64,000 nt of DNA, taken from positions 530,578-594,577 of the forward strand of contig KZ627158.1 in NCBI GenBank assembly GCA_002917775.1. The letters are read 5' to 3'. A program made the translations under genes and the position numbers. The stretch comes from Glaciozyma antarctica PI12 (lineage: Eukaryota > Basidiomycota > Microbotryomycetes > Kriegeriales > Camptobasidiaceae). How positions within the stretch are numbered: position 1 is the stretch's first letter; every line of letters begins with the position of its first letter. The notes under the pieces were generated by a model. It saw only the letters and a program-made list of their open reading frames with translations. It ran no database searches and had not been told where the DNA came from. Shown one piece after another: positions 1-10,701 of the stretch.

Positions 1-2
1 AG

Positions 3-318
3 CTCTCCCAGCTCCAGCGTCTCGCCCTCACTCTCGCGGATAAGGCGAGTCAGATGGCCGATAACTCGGAGAGGTACCTCGATAGCAAGATTAGCAATGG
101 CGAGCAGAGGGCCGATGGAGTGAGGAGCGAAAGGACCGAGAGGGGCGAAGGTGGACGCGAGCGACGAGGTGGAGGACGGGGCCGAGGTGCGTTTTCTTCT
201 TTTTCTTTCGGCTTCGTTGAGTGGGCGCTGATGGGTTTCTGTTGATGTAGGAGCACCGAGGGGAGGACGCGGGTCGAGGCAGTTCCAGGCGACCCTGGGG
301 CGGACAGTTCAGGCGTAG
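3..318 (+). CDS. NIP1: eIF3 subunit c, C-terminal end (5' partial)
   Basis: The gene enters from the left edge in frame at base 3, so only its last two exons are visible. The intron is 187-250 (gtgcgt...gtag) and the stop is at 316-318. The visible protein begins LSQLQRLALTLADKASQMAD, followed by NSERYLDSKI. This lines up with the C-terminus of human eIF3c, where a QNLALQLAEK...VENNERVFDHK helix precedes a Gly/Arg/Tyr-rich tail. Here the tail is an Arg/Gly-rich (RGG-like) stretch of about 40 residues. eIF3c is a core subunit of the initiation factor that binds the 40S ribosome and eIF1/eIF5. The identity is inferred from this short stretch; the PCI domain lies outside the window. Confidence 0.7.
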
Positions 319-533
319 ACGTGTTTGATACCGCAGGCTGTAAATCCAATTTCCTGAAATAGCGAAGCTTGTTCAGAGAGGAGCGGGAGTGTTGTGCGAG
401 TCTTGGTGCGAGGGGATGAGGACGCGGCGAGGGACTTGGCGAGGTTGCTCTTAAGCTTCTTCCCCTTCCTCTCCTGCACCCACCCAGCTACGTGACACAG
501 CTTCACAAGGAGCTCGTTACGCTCTCAAACGGC
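319..533. other. short spacer between eIF3c and START gene
   Basis: No coding signal is obvious. A pyrimidine tract ending in cccacccag just before 490 could be the 3' end of an intron, so the START gene may have an upstream exon here. No convincing donor or ATG was found to confirm it. Confidence 0.3.
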
Positions 534-2746
534 ATGACGAGCCTTCTCGCAGGAGGATCAGCTCGTAGCAGCCCTCCTCCACTCGCCGACGACCTCCCCT
601 CTCCCCCCGTCTCACAAGCTCCCTCCGAGCTCCCCTCCTTCTCCTCTCCCTGCGACGCCCCTTCCAACCCTCCACCATGCTCTGCCTTCATCCCTACTCC
701 CCACCGGCACTCGCGCCACGCCCAACACGCTCTCCGAACGCTCGCGACTCTCGCGGAGCAAGCGACCTCCCCTCCCCCCGGCTCAAGCGGCACCCACGGT
801 ATCACTCACAACCTTGAATCTCACGGCTGGCTCTTCCATGGCGTGACGTCGGGCGTACGAATCTTTTCGATGGAGGACGAGGAGATGGAGGGGAGCGTGG
901 ATCGCGCCGAGACGACGGGGGGGACGGAGATGAAGATGAGAGTTGGGCAGGGGATTAGGGAGAGTGAATCGTTGCCTTGGTTTAGGGGGGAGGGGTGGGT
1001 GGATGGAGCGTGGAGGGTTGAGGATGTCGCGGCGACGGTGCGGAGCCAGGGAGCTCGAGCGATTTGTGAGTCTTCGCCGAAGTGTGGGGAGTGGGGGAGG
1101 GAACGCTCAAGTGGATGCTGGTGTAGGGGATAGTCGGTTCGATGCGCTGCAGTCGTATGTGGTCGCGGCACTCTCGGAGACGGACTTGCTGTCGCACCTT
1201 CACATCAAGGGATCCTTTCCAGTCGGTGATCGCGACGCGAGTGTCCTGTCCACCTTTGCGTGCGACGCTAGCAAGCGCCTGGCGTACGTCGCGACGGTCA
1301 GCGTCGATGATCCACTCATTCCGGTGAGCAGTCTCGCTCGCGAACTCAGGACGCTACTACCCTGACCGCGCCCTCGCTCACAGAAAACCGGCACGCGGAC
1401 GACAGTGCATCTCAACGGAGTCGTATTGCGCCCCTTACCTCGGTCACCTCACTTCGAGCCCCCTCCTCCCGTCGAAGAACCCGCGATCGAACACCCAGTC
1501 CGACCCTCTCACCGGCGAACAAAGTCGAGCATCTCCCTCGTCCATGGGAACCCGGCTCCAGTACCATCCCCACCTCCCGTCCCACCCCTCCCCGCAATCA
1601 TATCTCGCGGATCATCGATCCATTCCGCCATTCCCGCCATTCCCAGCATCAGCGGCTACGCGCGTCGCGCTCGTGAAGCTCGCGCCCTGGCATATGGCGC
1701 ACCTCCCGCATCGACACCCTCTACTCTCCCCTCCCTCGATTCCCTCCCACTCTACACCCTCAACTCGCACGACCCTTCTGCTTCGACGTCGAACGGCGCC
1801 GAACCTCCCTCGCAACAACCTGGCATGCACGTTTCCTTGATCGTGCGAGCTTCTCCCGGCGGGAATCTACCGCAAACTTATGTGTGAGTCGACCTGCCTC
1901 CGTTTCTTGCGACGAAAGCTAACGCCACCGACAGCAACGCCCTCTCCCTCTCGATACCTCTCAACATCTTCAGCCTCAATCGCTACCTCGCCTCGCACGG
2001 TTTCGCGCCCTACCTCGTCCGCACGCGCCTCAAGAACGGCCTCGACATCCTCGAAGAGTCTTTTGACGCCAGCGCGGCGCTCTACCGCGTCGTCTTTCGC
2101 GTGAGCAAATCGGAAGGCGAGACGCGAATTCGCATCCACGGTTCGACGTTCGCGCGAGGGATGTTCGACGTCGAGGTCCTTCAGGGGGAAAGATTGGCGT
2201 CTGGAGTACGACGTCGAGCCAGAGAACCTTCCGCAAGTCGTTCGAGACGAAGGATCTGCGGGCGGCAACGACGCCTTTGCAGAGCAAGTCCGCCGACGAA
2301 CCTCGCTCTCAATCATCTCACCCACCATCTCCCCCGTCGAAACCAACACGTTCGATTTCTCTTCTCCCGCCACTCTGCCTTCCCAATCCTCTCCCCAGTC
2401 ACCCCCGACGCTCGACCCCGCAACTCTGCCCGGCCCCCTCGGCGGCTGCACCCTCATCTTCCCCAACCACGCCAACCTCGGCCCTCCCGTCACCGCTACC
2501 ATCAAAAAATCGACGGATCGCCTTCGTCCCCCTATAGATCGCATGCGGTGCATGAGTCACGCGCTGGGCGAAGCGTCAAGGGTCGCTTTCGAGGGCAAGC
2601 AGAGCGAGACGGTCGAGGAGCTCATCGACGCTTCGTTTGGCGAGGGGCAGGCGGAGGCGGGGTTGGAGGGTGCGAAGGAGGTGCTGCGAGCGATGAGGAG
2701 GGCGAAGTTGGAGGAGCGTGGAGCGACGGGCGGGAGTAGGGCTTGA
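534..2746 (+). CDS. START-domain lipid-binding protein
   Basis: Exons are about 534-1065, 1127-1323, 1384-1883 and 1935-2746; the introns have gtgagt/gtgagc donors. After a Ser/Pro-rich N-terminus the protein shows a START-type pattern. It reads SHGWLFHGVTSGVRIFS, then RGEGWVDG, then WDSRFDALQ across the first intron, HIKGSFPVGDRD, and a VDDPLIP strand. This is the layout of START lipid-transfer domains (WD.RF, KG.FPV..RD). A long Ser/Pro-rich linker and a second conserved part (SLNRYLASHGFAPYLVR...RIHGSTFARG) follow. The start is uncertain: ATG 534 is the first in-frame ATG, but open frame continues upstream. The frame changes by one base at the ggggg run 2184-2188 while the protein clearly continues (VEVLQG then KDWRLEYDVEP), which suggests one extra G in the assembly. 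The ligand is unknown. Confidence 0.7.
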
Positions 2747-3098
2747 GAAGGGGAGGGTGCGGCCGGGCCGTGCGAAGCTGGGATTCGACGCTGGTTCACG
2801 TTCAACAAGCTGCTCCCCTCCTGCTTCCCCTTCTGCGTCCTCCTCCGTTCTTCTTTACGACTGCTCTCTTCTCGCTTTCGAACCATCCTCAACAACCGGT
2901 CCCTCGTACCTGGCCGAACCGAGGATTTCGGGTCATGCGGGTCCAAGTTCGACCTTCTCGCGCGGCGGGACAAAGGAGGGTGGGGGAGGGCACAAGAACT
3001 CCGATTCCCCTCGACCAGGGTTGGTTCCGCAATGGACTGCCGTACACTTCCCCCAGGGCAAACTGCCCCCGAACCAGAGCCTCCACCTCGTCAACGCC

Positions 3099-4056
3099 AT
3101 GATCAACCTCCCCTCGCTCCGCTCCATCGAAGGCGTCGGCTGCTGGCTCCCTCCGCGGCCCTCCTCCGTCCCAGGTATGCTTCCCCAACGGATTCGAGTT
3201 GTCTTTTTGCTGACTCGAGACTCCAGCAGTCGTCACAGGAAGTACGTGCAATTTATGGGGTTGCGCGGGGGGGGGCGATAGCTGACCTTCTCGTTGAGTA
3301 GGGACCGAGCCCGTCTTTGTGGTTCCGACGCCCCAAACGCCACCGACGACTGCTTCTCCGCCTTCTTCCCCGGAATCGATGGAGACGAAGGTGGTGAAGA
3401 AGCAGTCAGTTCGTGCGTGCCTCCCTTGCAAGGTGAGTCTCTGATCCTCACTAGGCTACCGACCTTCTCGCCGCCCCACCTACGAAACGGACCGTTCTAA
3501 CCCGTGTGCGCAGCTTTCTCACACGTCGTGCGATACTGGACGTCCTTGCCAGCGATGTATCACCAAGGGGAGAGAGCACAACTGCATCGACGTCGTGCGT
3601 TATTTTCTCTCCGGTGTGAAGTGCGAGCGGTTTTTCTGAGTCTCACTTCCGTCTTTCCAGCCCTCTCGCCGCGGACTCAAGCAGCGCCAACGCCACCTCG
3701 AATCTCAACGCCACCATCCGTACCATCAAGCCGAGCGCCACGCCTATCAGCCTCGCAAGAGTTCCCTCCACCTTCGTGAGGCAGCATACCCTTCTCCTTC
3801 CCACCAAGGACATTCGACGCCCTCGACTGGGGCCTCCTATCCCTCTCCCAGTCCCCCTGCCCCCTCCCCTTCGCCACCTTTTCTCCACGTCCGTTCCTAC
3901 CTCCACACCCCGGTCTCGTCGACCACACCGACCTCCCCAGCTCCGATGGACGCCTATCGATTCGGCCACTACATCGCCGACGACCTGAGCTTTGAGACCT
4001 GGGAGCGATCTCGCAGGGAGCAGGTCGTTCGTCGGGAGCGGCTCGTCAGGTGCTGA
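3099..4056 (+). CDS. small Zn(II)2Cys6 transcription factor
   Basis: Introns at 3175-3226, 3242-3301, 3433-3513 and 3595-3660 join into one frame ending at TGA 4054-4056. The spliced product contains RACLPCKLSHTSCDTGRPCQ followed by RCITKGREHNC. This is a fungal binuclear zinc cluster with spacing C-x2-C-x6-C-x5-C-x2-C-x8-C, most like the Ert1/AcuK/Rds2 type (DGRPCQRC). A basic region (SRRGLKQRQRH) follows, then a Ser/Pro/Tyr-rich tail ending in a charged WERSRREQVVRRERLVR segment. No fungal-specific middle-homology domain is visible, so it is far shorter than usual family members. ATG 3099 is the first in-frame ATG; open frame continues upstream, so a 5' exon could be missing. Targets are unknown. 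Confidence 0.7.
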
Positions 4057-4530
4057 GACCTTCTCCTTCCCCGTTTCGTTCAAGGCCCTCTCGCCTCGGA
4101 CGACGCTCCATGTATACCCTCCAGCCCTCCTGTGTTCTCGCTATCTGTACTAATACGTCTCCACTCTATCTGCCTATCCTAACCCCACATGATCTCCCCT
4201 CCACACCCTCGCAAGCCTCGCAGCCTTCGCAACCTCCTCGCTCTCCCCCTTCGTATAGTTATCCATTGAGCCTCGTCCTCCCCCTTTCTTTAGACGACGT
4301 TATGAATCTAAATTGGTATTGAACGTAACGTTCCTCGAGAGAAGCGAGGAAAGAAAGAAGAACGAAGGGAACTTCGGAAGGTTTCAAAGCTCGCTCGCCG
4401 AGCGTCCTTCGAGCGGTCGCGAACTCTCTCTCCCTCAGGGGCTCAACGGTACCCACCAATCGTCCTGATTCTCTCTCGGGAACACGTTGGATCGGCTCTG
4501 GGGAACCGAACGACTTGAAATTCCCCTCGA
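4057..4530. other. convergent intergenic region
   Basis: This lies between the 3' ends of the Zn2Cys6 gene (plus) and the monooxygenase gene (minus). It has less coding bias than its neighbours, with T-rich tracts. I see no gene; it probably holds both 3' UTRs and termination signals. Confidence 0.5.
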
Positions 4531-6173
4531 CTACTGAACCAGCAGCGCCAGCGCCTCCTCGACCGCCGGCTCTGCCCTCCATTTCCAAATATGATCGTAC
4601 CTCACCATGAGGTTTGGAACAAGCTTCTCCTTCGAATCTCCAAACTCATCCGTCGCGAATTCCATGATCCTGCCCAACTCGCAGCTCGTGTTTTTGACCC
4701 TCGTCGCTCGCTCGACGCGGATCTTGTTGTACGTCGCCAGCGCGTGAGGGACGGTCGAGGCGGTCGTGGAGATGTGTCCGAGGAGGGAGGCGAGGATGAT
4801 GCCGTCCTCGAGCGCCTGACTCGCTCCTGCGCCCTGATGAGGGAGCATGGCGTGTGCCTGCGAAAGAATTTAGCGACGAGCACGAGAGGAATGCGCGAGT
4901 GAAAACGTACGGCGTCGCCGAGGAGTACGACGCTCCCCTTGGAGTAGATGGGGAGGTCCCGAAGCTCGTTCAGTGCCCACTGACTCGGCTTTTCAATGGC
5001 CTGCAAAGCCTATCAGCAGAATTCCAGAAATACGGGAATAGGAAGACGACGTACCTTCAAGACGTTCTGGCATTTGTCGCTCCATTCGCTCCACCCTCCT
5101 AGGAGCGCCTCGCTCGTGATCGGCTGCACGCGATCTCCTCCTGCCCAAGTGGGGTTGGGCGTAGACCGGTCGCTCTTGAACGCCACGACATTGACCGTCT
5201 TTCCTTGTTGAATAGGGAAGAGAAGGAGGTGCTGTAGATAAAGTAGGATGAGCGAGGAGGGAGCGGGAGAAGGAGAACGAGCGCACCTGGTTAAGGCCGA
5301 GGTACATTTGTGGTCGCGTCGCTTCCTCTTCCCCGACGATAGATTTGACAAGATCCATATTGAGAAGACCTCGTGCAGCTGTCGTTCCAGAGTAGACTTT
5401 GCAGCCATTCGAAATCAGCGAAGTTGCGAAGCCGAACTCGAAAAAGAACGCACCAGGGGTTGCGTCGATGCTGTCGTCGCCTGCGAAGAGCAAGTCCCGC
5501 ACGACGGATTTGACTCCATCACCTCCGATGAGAACGTCGCAAGTCTCTGCCGTCCCATCGGCGAAGGAGATGGTGATGGCGGAGGACGACTTGTTCTCGT
5601 CGACGGTGGACGAGACGAGTCGCTTTCCGAAACGCGCGACGGAAGTCGGGAGCTTCTTCACCATGATATTGAGTAGTTCCGCTCTTCAATCCTTGTCAGC
5701 TACGCCCACGATCTAGCGAGACGAACGCACCGATGGACGGTCGAATGAAGCAACAACGTCTCCCCAAGCTTCCCCTCATCTCCCGTCGGGCGGTCCTTCT
5801 CCCCATACCTCCACTGGCAATTGGCACACGGATCCGCAATCTCCTGGTACTCCTTCTCCAGTCCCAAGTACCTACAAACCGCCGGGTCAGCAGGCGTCTC
5901 GCGAGGGTTTCCCCGCTTCGGCTCACACCATCGCCGAGAACGCGTTGTCGCCCATGCCGATGCCTGGGGAGCGTTCATGCGTTAGCCAGCAAGGTGTAGG
6001 AAAGAACAGGGGGACGTACCAGCGCCAATCTCTGAGAACAGACGCGCTCCCTCGTACACAACGAGCTCAACCGCCGCCCCCGCGTCGATCTGCGCCTGGA
6101 GCGCAATAGCGAGACCGAGTCCACCGATTCCACCTCCAATAAGAGCGACGCGAAGAGGTTGAGGTTCGGACAT
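4531..6173 (-). CDS. FAD-dependent monooxygenase, salicylate hydroxylase-like
   Basis: The gene reads from ATG 6173 to TAG 4531-4533 in about seven exons; introns include 5964-6019, 5232-5286, 5001-5054 and 4858-4910. The N-terminus MSEPQPLRVALIGGGIGGLG is a GxGxxG dinucleotide-binding fold for FAD. A middle DVLIGGDGVKSVVR motif matches the DG motif of class A flavoprotein hydroxylases. VVLLGDAAHAMLPHQGAGAS is the GD motif that contacts the FAD ribityl chain. HRAELLNIMVKKLP is also typical of NahG-like enzymes. Such enzymes hydroxylate small aromatics (salicylate, 3- or 6-hydroxybenzoates) using NAD(P)H and O2; the exact substrate cannot be told. There is no signal peptide, so it is probably cytosolic. 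The introns around the GD motif splice cleanly. Confidence 0.85.
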
Positions 6174-6433
6174 TGTTGCGAGAGAAAGAGCAGTTCTCCT
6201 GCGGAAACGAAGGGGCCGACGTGCCCCACCTCACCTTCCCCTCCTTCCTCTCGTCCGCCGCCTCCGGTCTCGAATATAGCCTAGCCCGTTCTCACTTCTT
6301 CCATGTCGCTGATCACTAAGCGCGCGCGGCTTGCGTGCACGCCTCTCGCTCTGGGAAAGCGGCTCTCCAGTCCGCGGACCTTGGTACCACAAAAAAATGT
6401 CCATTCGTTTCAGGTACAGGTAAAACACACGAT

Positions 6434-7478
6434 TCAAGCCTTGACAGCCGCAACGATGGCCTCGCCAGTCGCCGTAGCACTCGCGGGGTTACCACCAGTG
6501 ATGAGGGTACCGCTGCTCGTGTCAACAACGACCTCGACTCCCCAAGGCTGACGCTCCTGGACGAAAGTTCCTCCGTTGGCCTTGATGTCGCTCTCGACCA
6601 GGAAAGGAATCGCCTAGGAGGTGGAGAGATTAGTGGGGAAGGGAGGGAAGAGCGGGGGGGGAACGGACCTTGGTGAGCCCGACTTGCTCCTCCTCGATGT
6701 TCGAGAAGCACGTAGACTTGCGGCCGCTGAAGACGGACTTGCCCGAGGGGTCCTTGACGAGGTGGAAAGCGGCGGGTCCTGCAAATAGCTCGAACTCAGC
6801 GCCAGCGAGGAGAGAAGGGGGAGACGAAGCTAACCGTGGCAGACTGCGGCGAGGGGACGTCCGCTGGCGAAGAACTGGAGAGCAGCAGTTCGTTAGTGAA
6901 GGCTCAGGTGGAACGGAAGAACAGGGAGTAACGCACCTTCTCGGCGAGCGCAATGCTGACGGGGTCAACAGCGAGGTCCTGCACATCGAACGCTGTCAGC
7001 TCCAGCTCCTCCCCTTCCTCCATACCGCACTCACGAAGCAAGGCCCGTGTCCTCCAACGTAGAAGATCGCAGCGTAATCGGCGTCGTTGATCTCGGAAAG
7101 CACGAGCGTCTGCTCAACCGCCTTCTTGGTGACCTCGTCGCTCAAGAACTTCTTAACCTCCTCGTCGTCCTTGAACGCCTCGACCGAGCTAGGATCCAGA
7201 GGCGCCTTGCCTCCCTTGGGAGAAGCCCAGTCGACCGTGTAGCCGGCCTTGGTGACGGCGTAGCTGGGTGCGCTCACGTCAGCTCGTGATTGAGAGACGG
7301 CGCGGTCATGAGGCTTACTAGGGGTGAGCTGCCTCGGGGGCGTACCACCCAGTGGGGTGCTTGCCGTCGAGGAAGGTTCCGTGAGAGGTGAGGACGAAGA
7401 GGATCTGGGGATCGAGTGGGTTAGCAGCGCGCGATGACCGCACTGCTCGAGCAGAGGACGCACCTTTCCGAGGGACAT
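6434..7478 (-). CDS. DJ-1/PfpI family protein, Hsp31-like
   Basis: It starts with a short first exon (MSLGK, ATG at 7478) and ends at TGA 6434-6436 after several introns. The spliced product contains TSHGTFLDGKHPTGWYAPEA, where YAPE carries the expected active-site glutamate. VGGHGPCFD-type and AVCHGPAAF motifs follow, the latter with the nucleophilic Cys and adjacent His. A SGRKSTCFSNIEEEQVGL segment and a C-terminal GGNPASAT...AIVAAVKA complete the fold. This is the layout of fungal Hsp31-type DJ-1 proteins, which act as glutathione-independent methylglyoxalases or chaperones in oxidative and stationary-phase stress. Length (about 230-240 residues) fits the family. Exact activity is inferred. 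Confidence 0.85.
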
Positions 7479-7867
7479 GGTTGAGTTGAGCTGAGGGGGA
7501 GGTGGTTGTGGAGGTTGTTGAAAGGTGCTTAGTAGAGTCGGCGAGTGTTTGGTTCAAGTACAAGCAGCTGAGGTCGAAATCTCGAAGACGATGACCCACT
7601 CCTCGGACACAAGGACTGCCCGAACCGTCTCTGCGCCGGATAGAGGCGAGGAACCCTCTTGTTCTTCTTCGTTCCATCCCAGTATGGACTCTGTAAGCTC
7701 CCCCTCCGCCTCCACTCTTTCCGAGCAACGCCATCGCAGAGAGCTGCCACGCGGTCAGTTCGGAGGCCGGCGACGCCACGTTCCGTCCTCTCGATGCTCC
7801 TCCTGCTCTTAACTGCCGCTCGCCGACATGCACAAAACTTGATTCCAAACAAACGATCACGAAGCGA
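7479..7867. promoter_or_regulatory. upstream region of the DJ-1-like gene
   Basis: This spacer lies between the DJ-1-like start (7478) and the stop of the Bli-3-like gene (7868). Overlapping frames are open on both strands, but none has family resemblance or splice structure. It most likely holds the DJ-1-like promoter and the neighbour's 3' UTR. No specific site is recognised. Confidence 0.4.
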
Positions 7868-8910
7868 CTACGCCTTCTCCTCAGCCATCTTCCTCGCCAA
7901 TTCGAGCTGCGAAAAATCGAGCATCAGTCCCTCGTCTCGCTGCCGTCAAAGCACGCGAGAGGGCTCACCTCGGACGCGTTGATGACACGGAGAGCTCCAG
8001 GGGCAGCCTATATGAAAGTCAGCAGTGGAGCGAGGGATAAGAAGGAGAGCGAGCGCACGACCTCGCCGGTGATAGCGCCCTTCGCAACCTCGTAGGCCTG
8101 TCCGAGCGCAGTCGTCGTCCTAATCCACTGCGTCGAAACGTACATTAGCCATGGATGGGAAAGTGGAACGGTATCTGGGAAGCACGCACGTAGCGAATCT
8201 GCGAACGAAATCAGCCTTCTCGTCCAGATATTCAACCGAGACGTGAACGCACCTCCGATGGAACGACCTGAATCACAGCAACGCGAGGATCATTGGGGGT
8301 TCCGTCGTGAACGCCATCACCGAGGTCGCCAACCCACTGCACAACTTCGCATTAGCTCTCGCTCCGAGGATCAACGAGGACCGCACGCACGGCCTTAATC
8401 GCAGGATTCCAGCAGTCCTTGACCCTGCTCGAAGCCGAATCAGCTCTATATCTCTCTGAAGACGCACGGAACTCACGTCTCGAGATCTGTGACAACCTGA
8501 GCGCTTCCAGCGACCGAGATCCAGTCGGTGGTGCTCTCGTCGCTGAACGCGAGGTTGACGTGAGGGTCCTTGGCGAGCGAGTCGAACTTTCCGGAATCCT
8601 TGTTGGCAATAAAGTTGAAGACGAGGGCCTTTTCGCACGCCTGAAAGCAAACGTCAGGATCCTCGATGAATCGAGCGAGTGCGAAGGACTAACAGGACTC
8701 ATGGCGCGAGAGTGGAGCTGTCCCGAGGCGTCGCGCGTCGTGAGCATGGCGACTGGGTGGAAGGGGGTTAGCTAGCGAGGCTGGGAAGCAGCTCGGAGAC
8801 TCACACTTCGACGCCGACATGATCTTGCGAACCTCCGCAAGCTTCTGGTCCGGAGAGGCGTCGCTGGACGCCTTGGCCGTGTAGGGATCTTTGGCGTGGG
8901 CGGTTGACAT
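7868..8910 (-). CDS. Bli-3-like pyridoxamine-oxidase-fold protein
   Basis: The gene runs from ATG 8910 to TAG 7868-7870 and is cut by many small introns. Joined exons read MSTAHAKDPYTAKASSDASP at the start. Then come AMLTTRDASGQLHSRAM, FNFIANKDSGKFDSLAKDP, VNLAFSDESTTDWISVAGSA, and a late WVGDLGDGVHDGTPNDPRV block. This order is that of the general-stress/Bli-3 branch of the FMN-binding split-barrel family (Neurospora blue-light-induced gene 3, bacterial GS26). The LTT.D..G.LHSRAM strand lines the flavin pocket in relatives. The substrate is unknown; a light or stress link is by analogy only. The C-terminus is short and charged (LELARKMAEEKA). Confidence 0.8.
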
Positions 8911-9030
8911 TGTAGATTCGAAAGAGCTGTGGTAGGAGAACAAGAAGTGAACCTGCCGACAGCGAGAGTGACGAGCCCGCCGTGCGATCGACGTTCGAAC
9001 TACCTCCACGGCTTGTCCTCCTGCGCTCAA

Positions 9031-10618
9031 ATGGCCTCCAAACTTCGCTTCAAGCCCAAGTCCAAGGCAGGCAAAAGCAAAGCACCTCCCATCGACTTCA
9101 GCTCTCTCCAGTCCGCTCTCGCCTCAGCTCCTTCCGATTTCTCCTGGCTCGAAGGTACGCGCTCTCCCTTCCTCTCTCAATCGCGCTGGCTAAGCCCCCA
9201 CCACAGAGGGAGTGCGACAAGACGAGCAAGGCGAGCGATACCAATTCGGACCGAAAGCCGCCACGCACTTCCACAACGCCCGGACAGCGTACCAAGCGGC
9301 GTCCTCTCTCGACCCCACCTCGTTTGATGCTGTGTTCAACGCCGCGCGCGTCGAGGCGCACCTCGCTACGGATCACCTAACAGCTCCGGCGTGTTGTGCG
9401 ATGATGGAGAGTGCGATAGCGGGGTACCGGAGGGCGTTGGCGATGAGGGAGGGAGAGGGAGGGGAGAGGATTGATGCGGCGTTTAACACGGCACAAGGGC
9501 TGGTGGCGATGGGGGAGATGCTGGAGGAGGGAGCGGTGTGGGTGGAGGATAGGGTGAAGGAGGCGCTGGGGTGGGAGGCGCAGAGCTTGTTTGAGGAGGT
9601 CGAGGGGGTGCAGAGGAGGGAGATGGAGAGGGTGGGGTTGGGGACGCTGGGAGGGGCGGGGGACGACGAGGGGGTGGACGGGGAAGATGGAGGAGCTTCG
9701 GACGCAGGAGCTACGGCTGGACCAGCGACCGAGGGGAGCATCGTTACCCCCTCGCTCATCCTCGACACTCTCCTCGAATCCATCACCAACGACCTCGCTC
9801 TCTACACCCACTTCTCCTCCTCCGATCCTTCCTCTTCATTCCTAACTACTCTCGCCTCACACGCCACCTCCTCTCTCGAACGCGCTCAAGCTCTCGTCCC
9901 CCTCATCCCGAATTTCGCCCCTCTAGACCTCTCCCTCGCCACCCTCTCCCTCTCCTCAACCCTCTCCCTCCCAACCCCCAGTCCCCTTTCCACCTCCTAC
10001 CTAACACTCCTCTCCACCTACCCCTCCGACCTCTCCCTCCTCTCCACCACCGCCGACCACCTCCTCGAAACCGCCCTTCCCTCCCCCTCCTCCCTCCCGA
10101 CCCTCTCCCAGGCTCTATCTCTCTATACCACTGCCCACGCCCTCCTTTCCGACCGCCTTAGACCTCCACGCCATGTACCGACTCATACGATCCTCTCACT
10201 CCTTTCGGCGAATTTCGTCGCGAGGGCTCAAGCGCTTCTCATCGCGCATCATCTCGGGGAACCGACGCTTTCAGAGGCGGAATCTTTAGCTCTTCGCGCT
10301 ATAGAAGTCTGCGAAGCGGGGATCAAGATGTCTGTCTCCGCGAGCGGAGAACTAAAAGCTGTGCGAAGCGCCTCGGGGAGAAACGAGTGGCGTTCGGTGA
10401 GAGCGTTGAGAGAGGGGTTGATGATGTTATTAAGGGTTAGGATGAGGAAAGGGGTTGTGGAGAGTAGGGGAGGATTGGTGGGGAGGGTGTGGGAGATGAC
10501 GGGGAGGGGATGGGGGAAGGAAGTGGATTGGTGGGTGGGAGAGATTGGGGGGGATGCGGCTTGGGAACTTTCAAAGGGGGAGGAGGAGCAGGGGTGGAGA
10601 GTGGTTAGAGGAGCTTAG
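9031..10618 (+). CDS. TPR-like helical repeat protein
   Basis: Two exons (9031-9154 and 9207-10618; intron gtacgc...ccacag with a ggctaag branch) give a 511-residue protein. After a basic start (MASKLRFKPKSKAGKSKAPP) come amphipathic helix pairs. One is HFHNARTAYQAASSLDPTSFDAVFNAARVEAH, written here in two parts: HFHNARTAYQAASSLD and PTSFDAVFNAARVEAH. Another is SAIAGYRRALAMREG. These look like tetratricopeptide repeats. An acidic, low-complexity insert (GGAGDDEGVDGEDGG) separates them from a Leu/Ser-rich second helical region. A conserved fungal family seems likely but I do not recognise it. Its 3' end lies 83 bases from the convergent carrier gene. Confidence 0.7.
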
Positions 10619-10701
10619 AGCTGGGTGAGGAGAGGGTAACGCTGTTGCATAAAAGCGATACGGCTCCTCGTCTATCTCTATGGCTGTCGGCGCGCTTTCG
10701 C

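Noticed and set aside
10571-10701. Extension of the carrier reading frame past 10702
   Set aside because: It would overlap the end of the convergent TPR-like gene; the splice-consistent reading ends in a normal carrier C-terminus at 10702.
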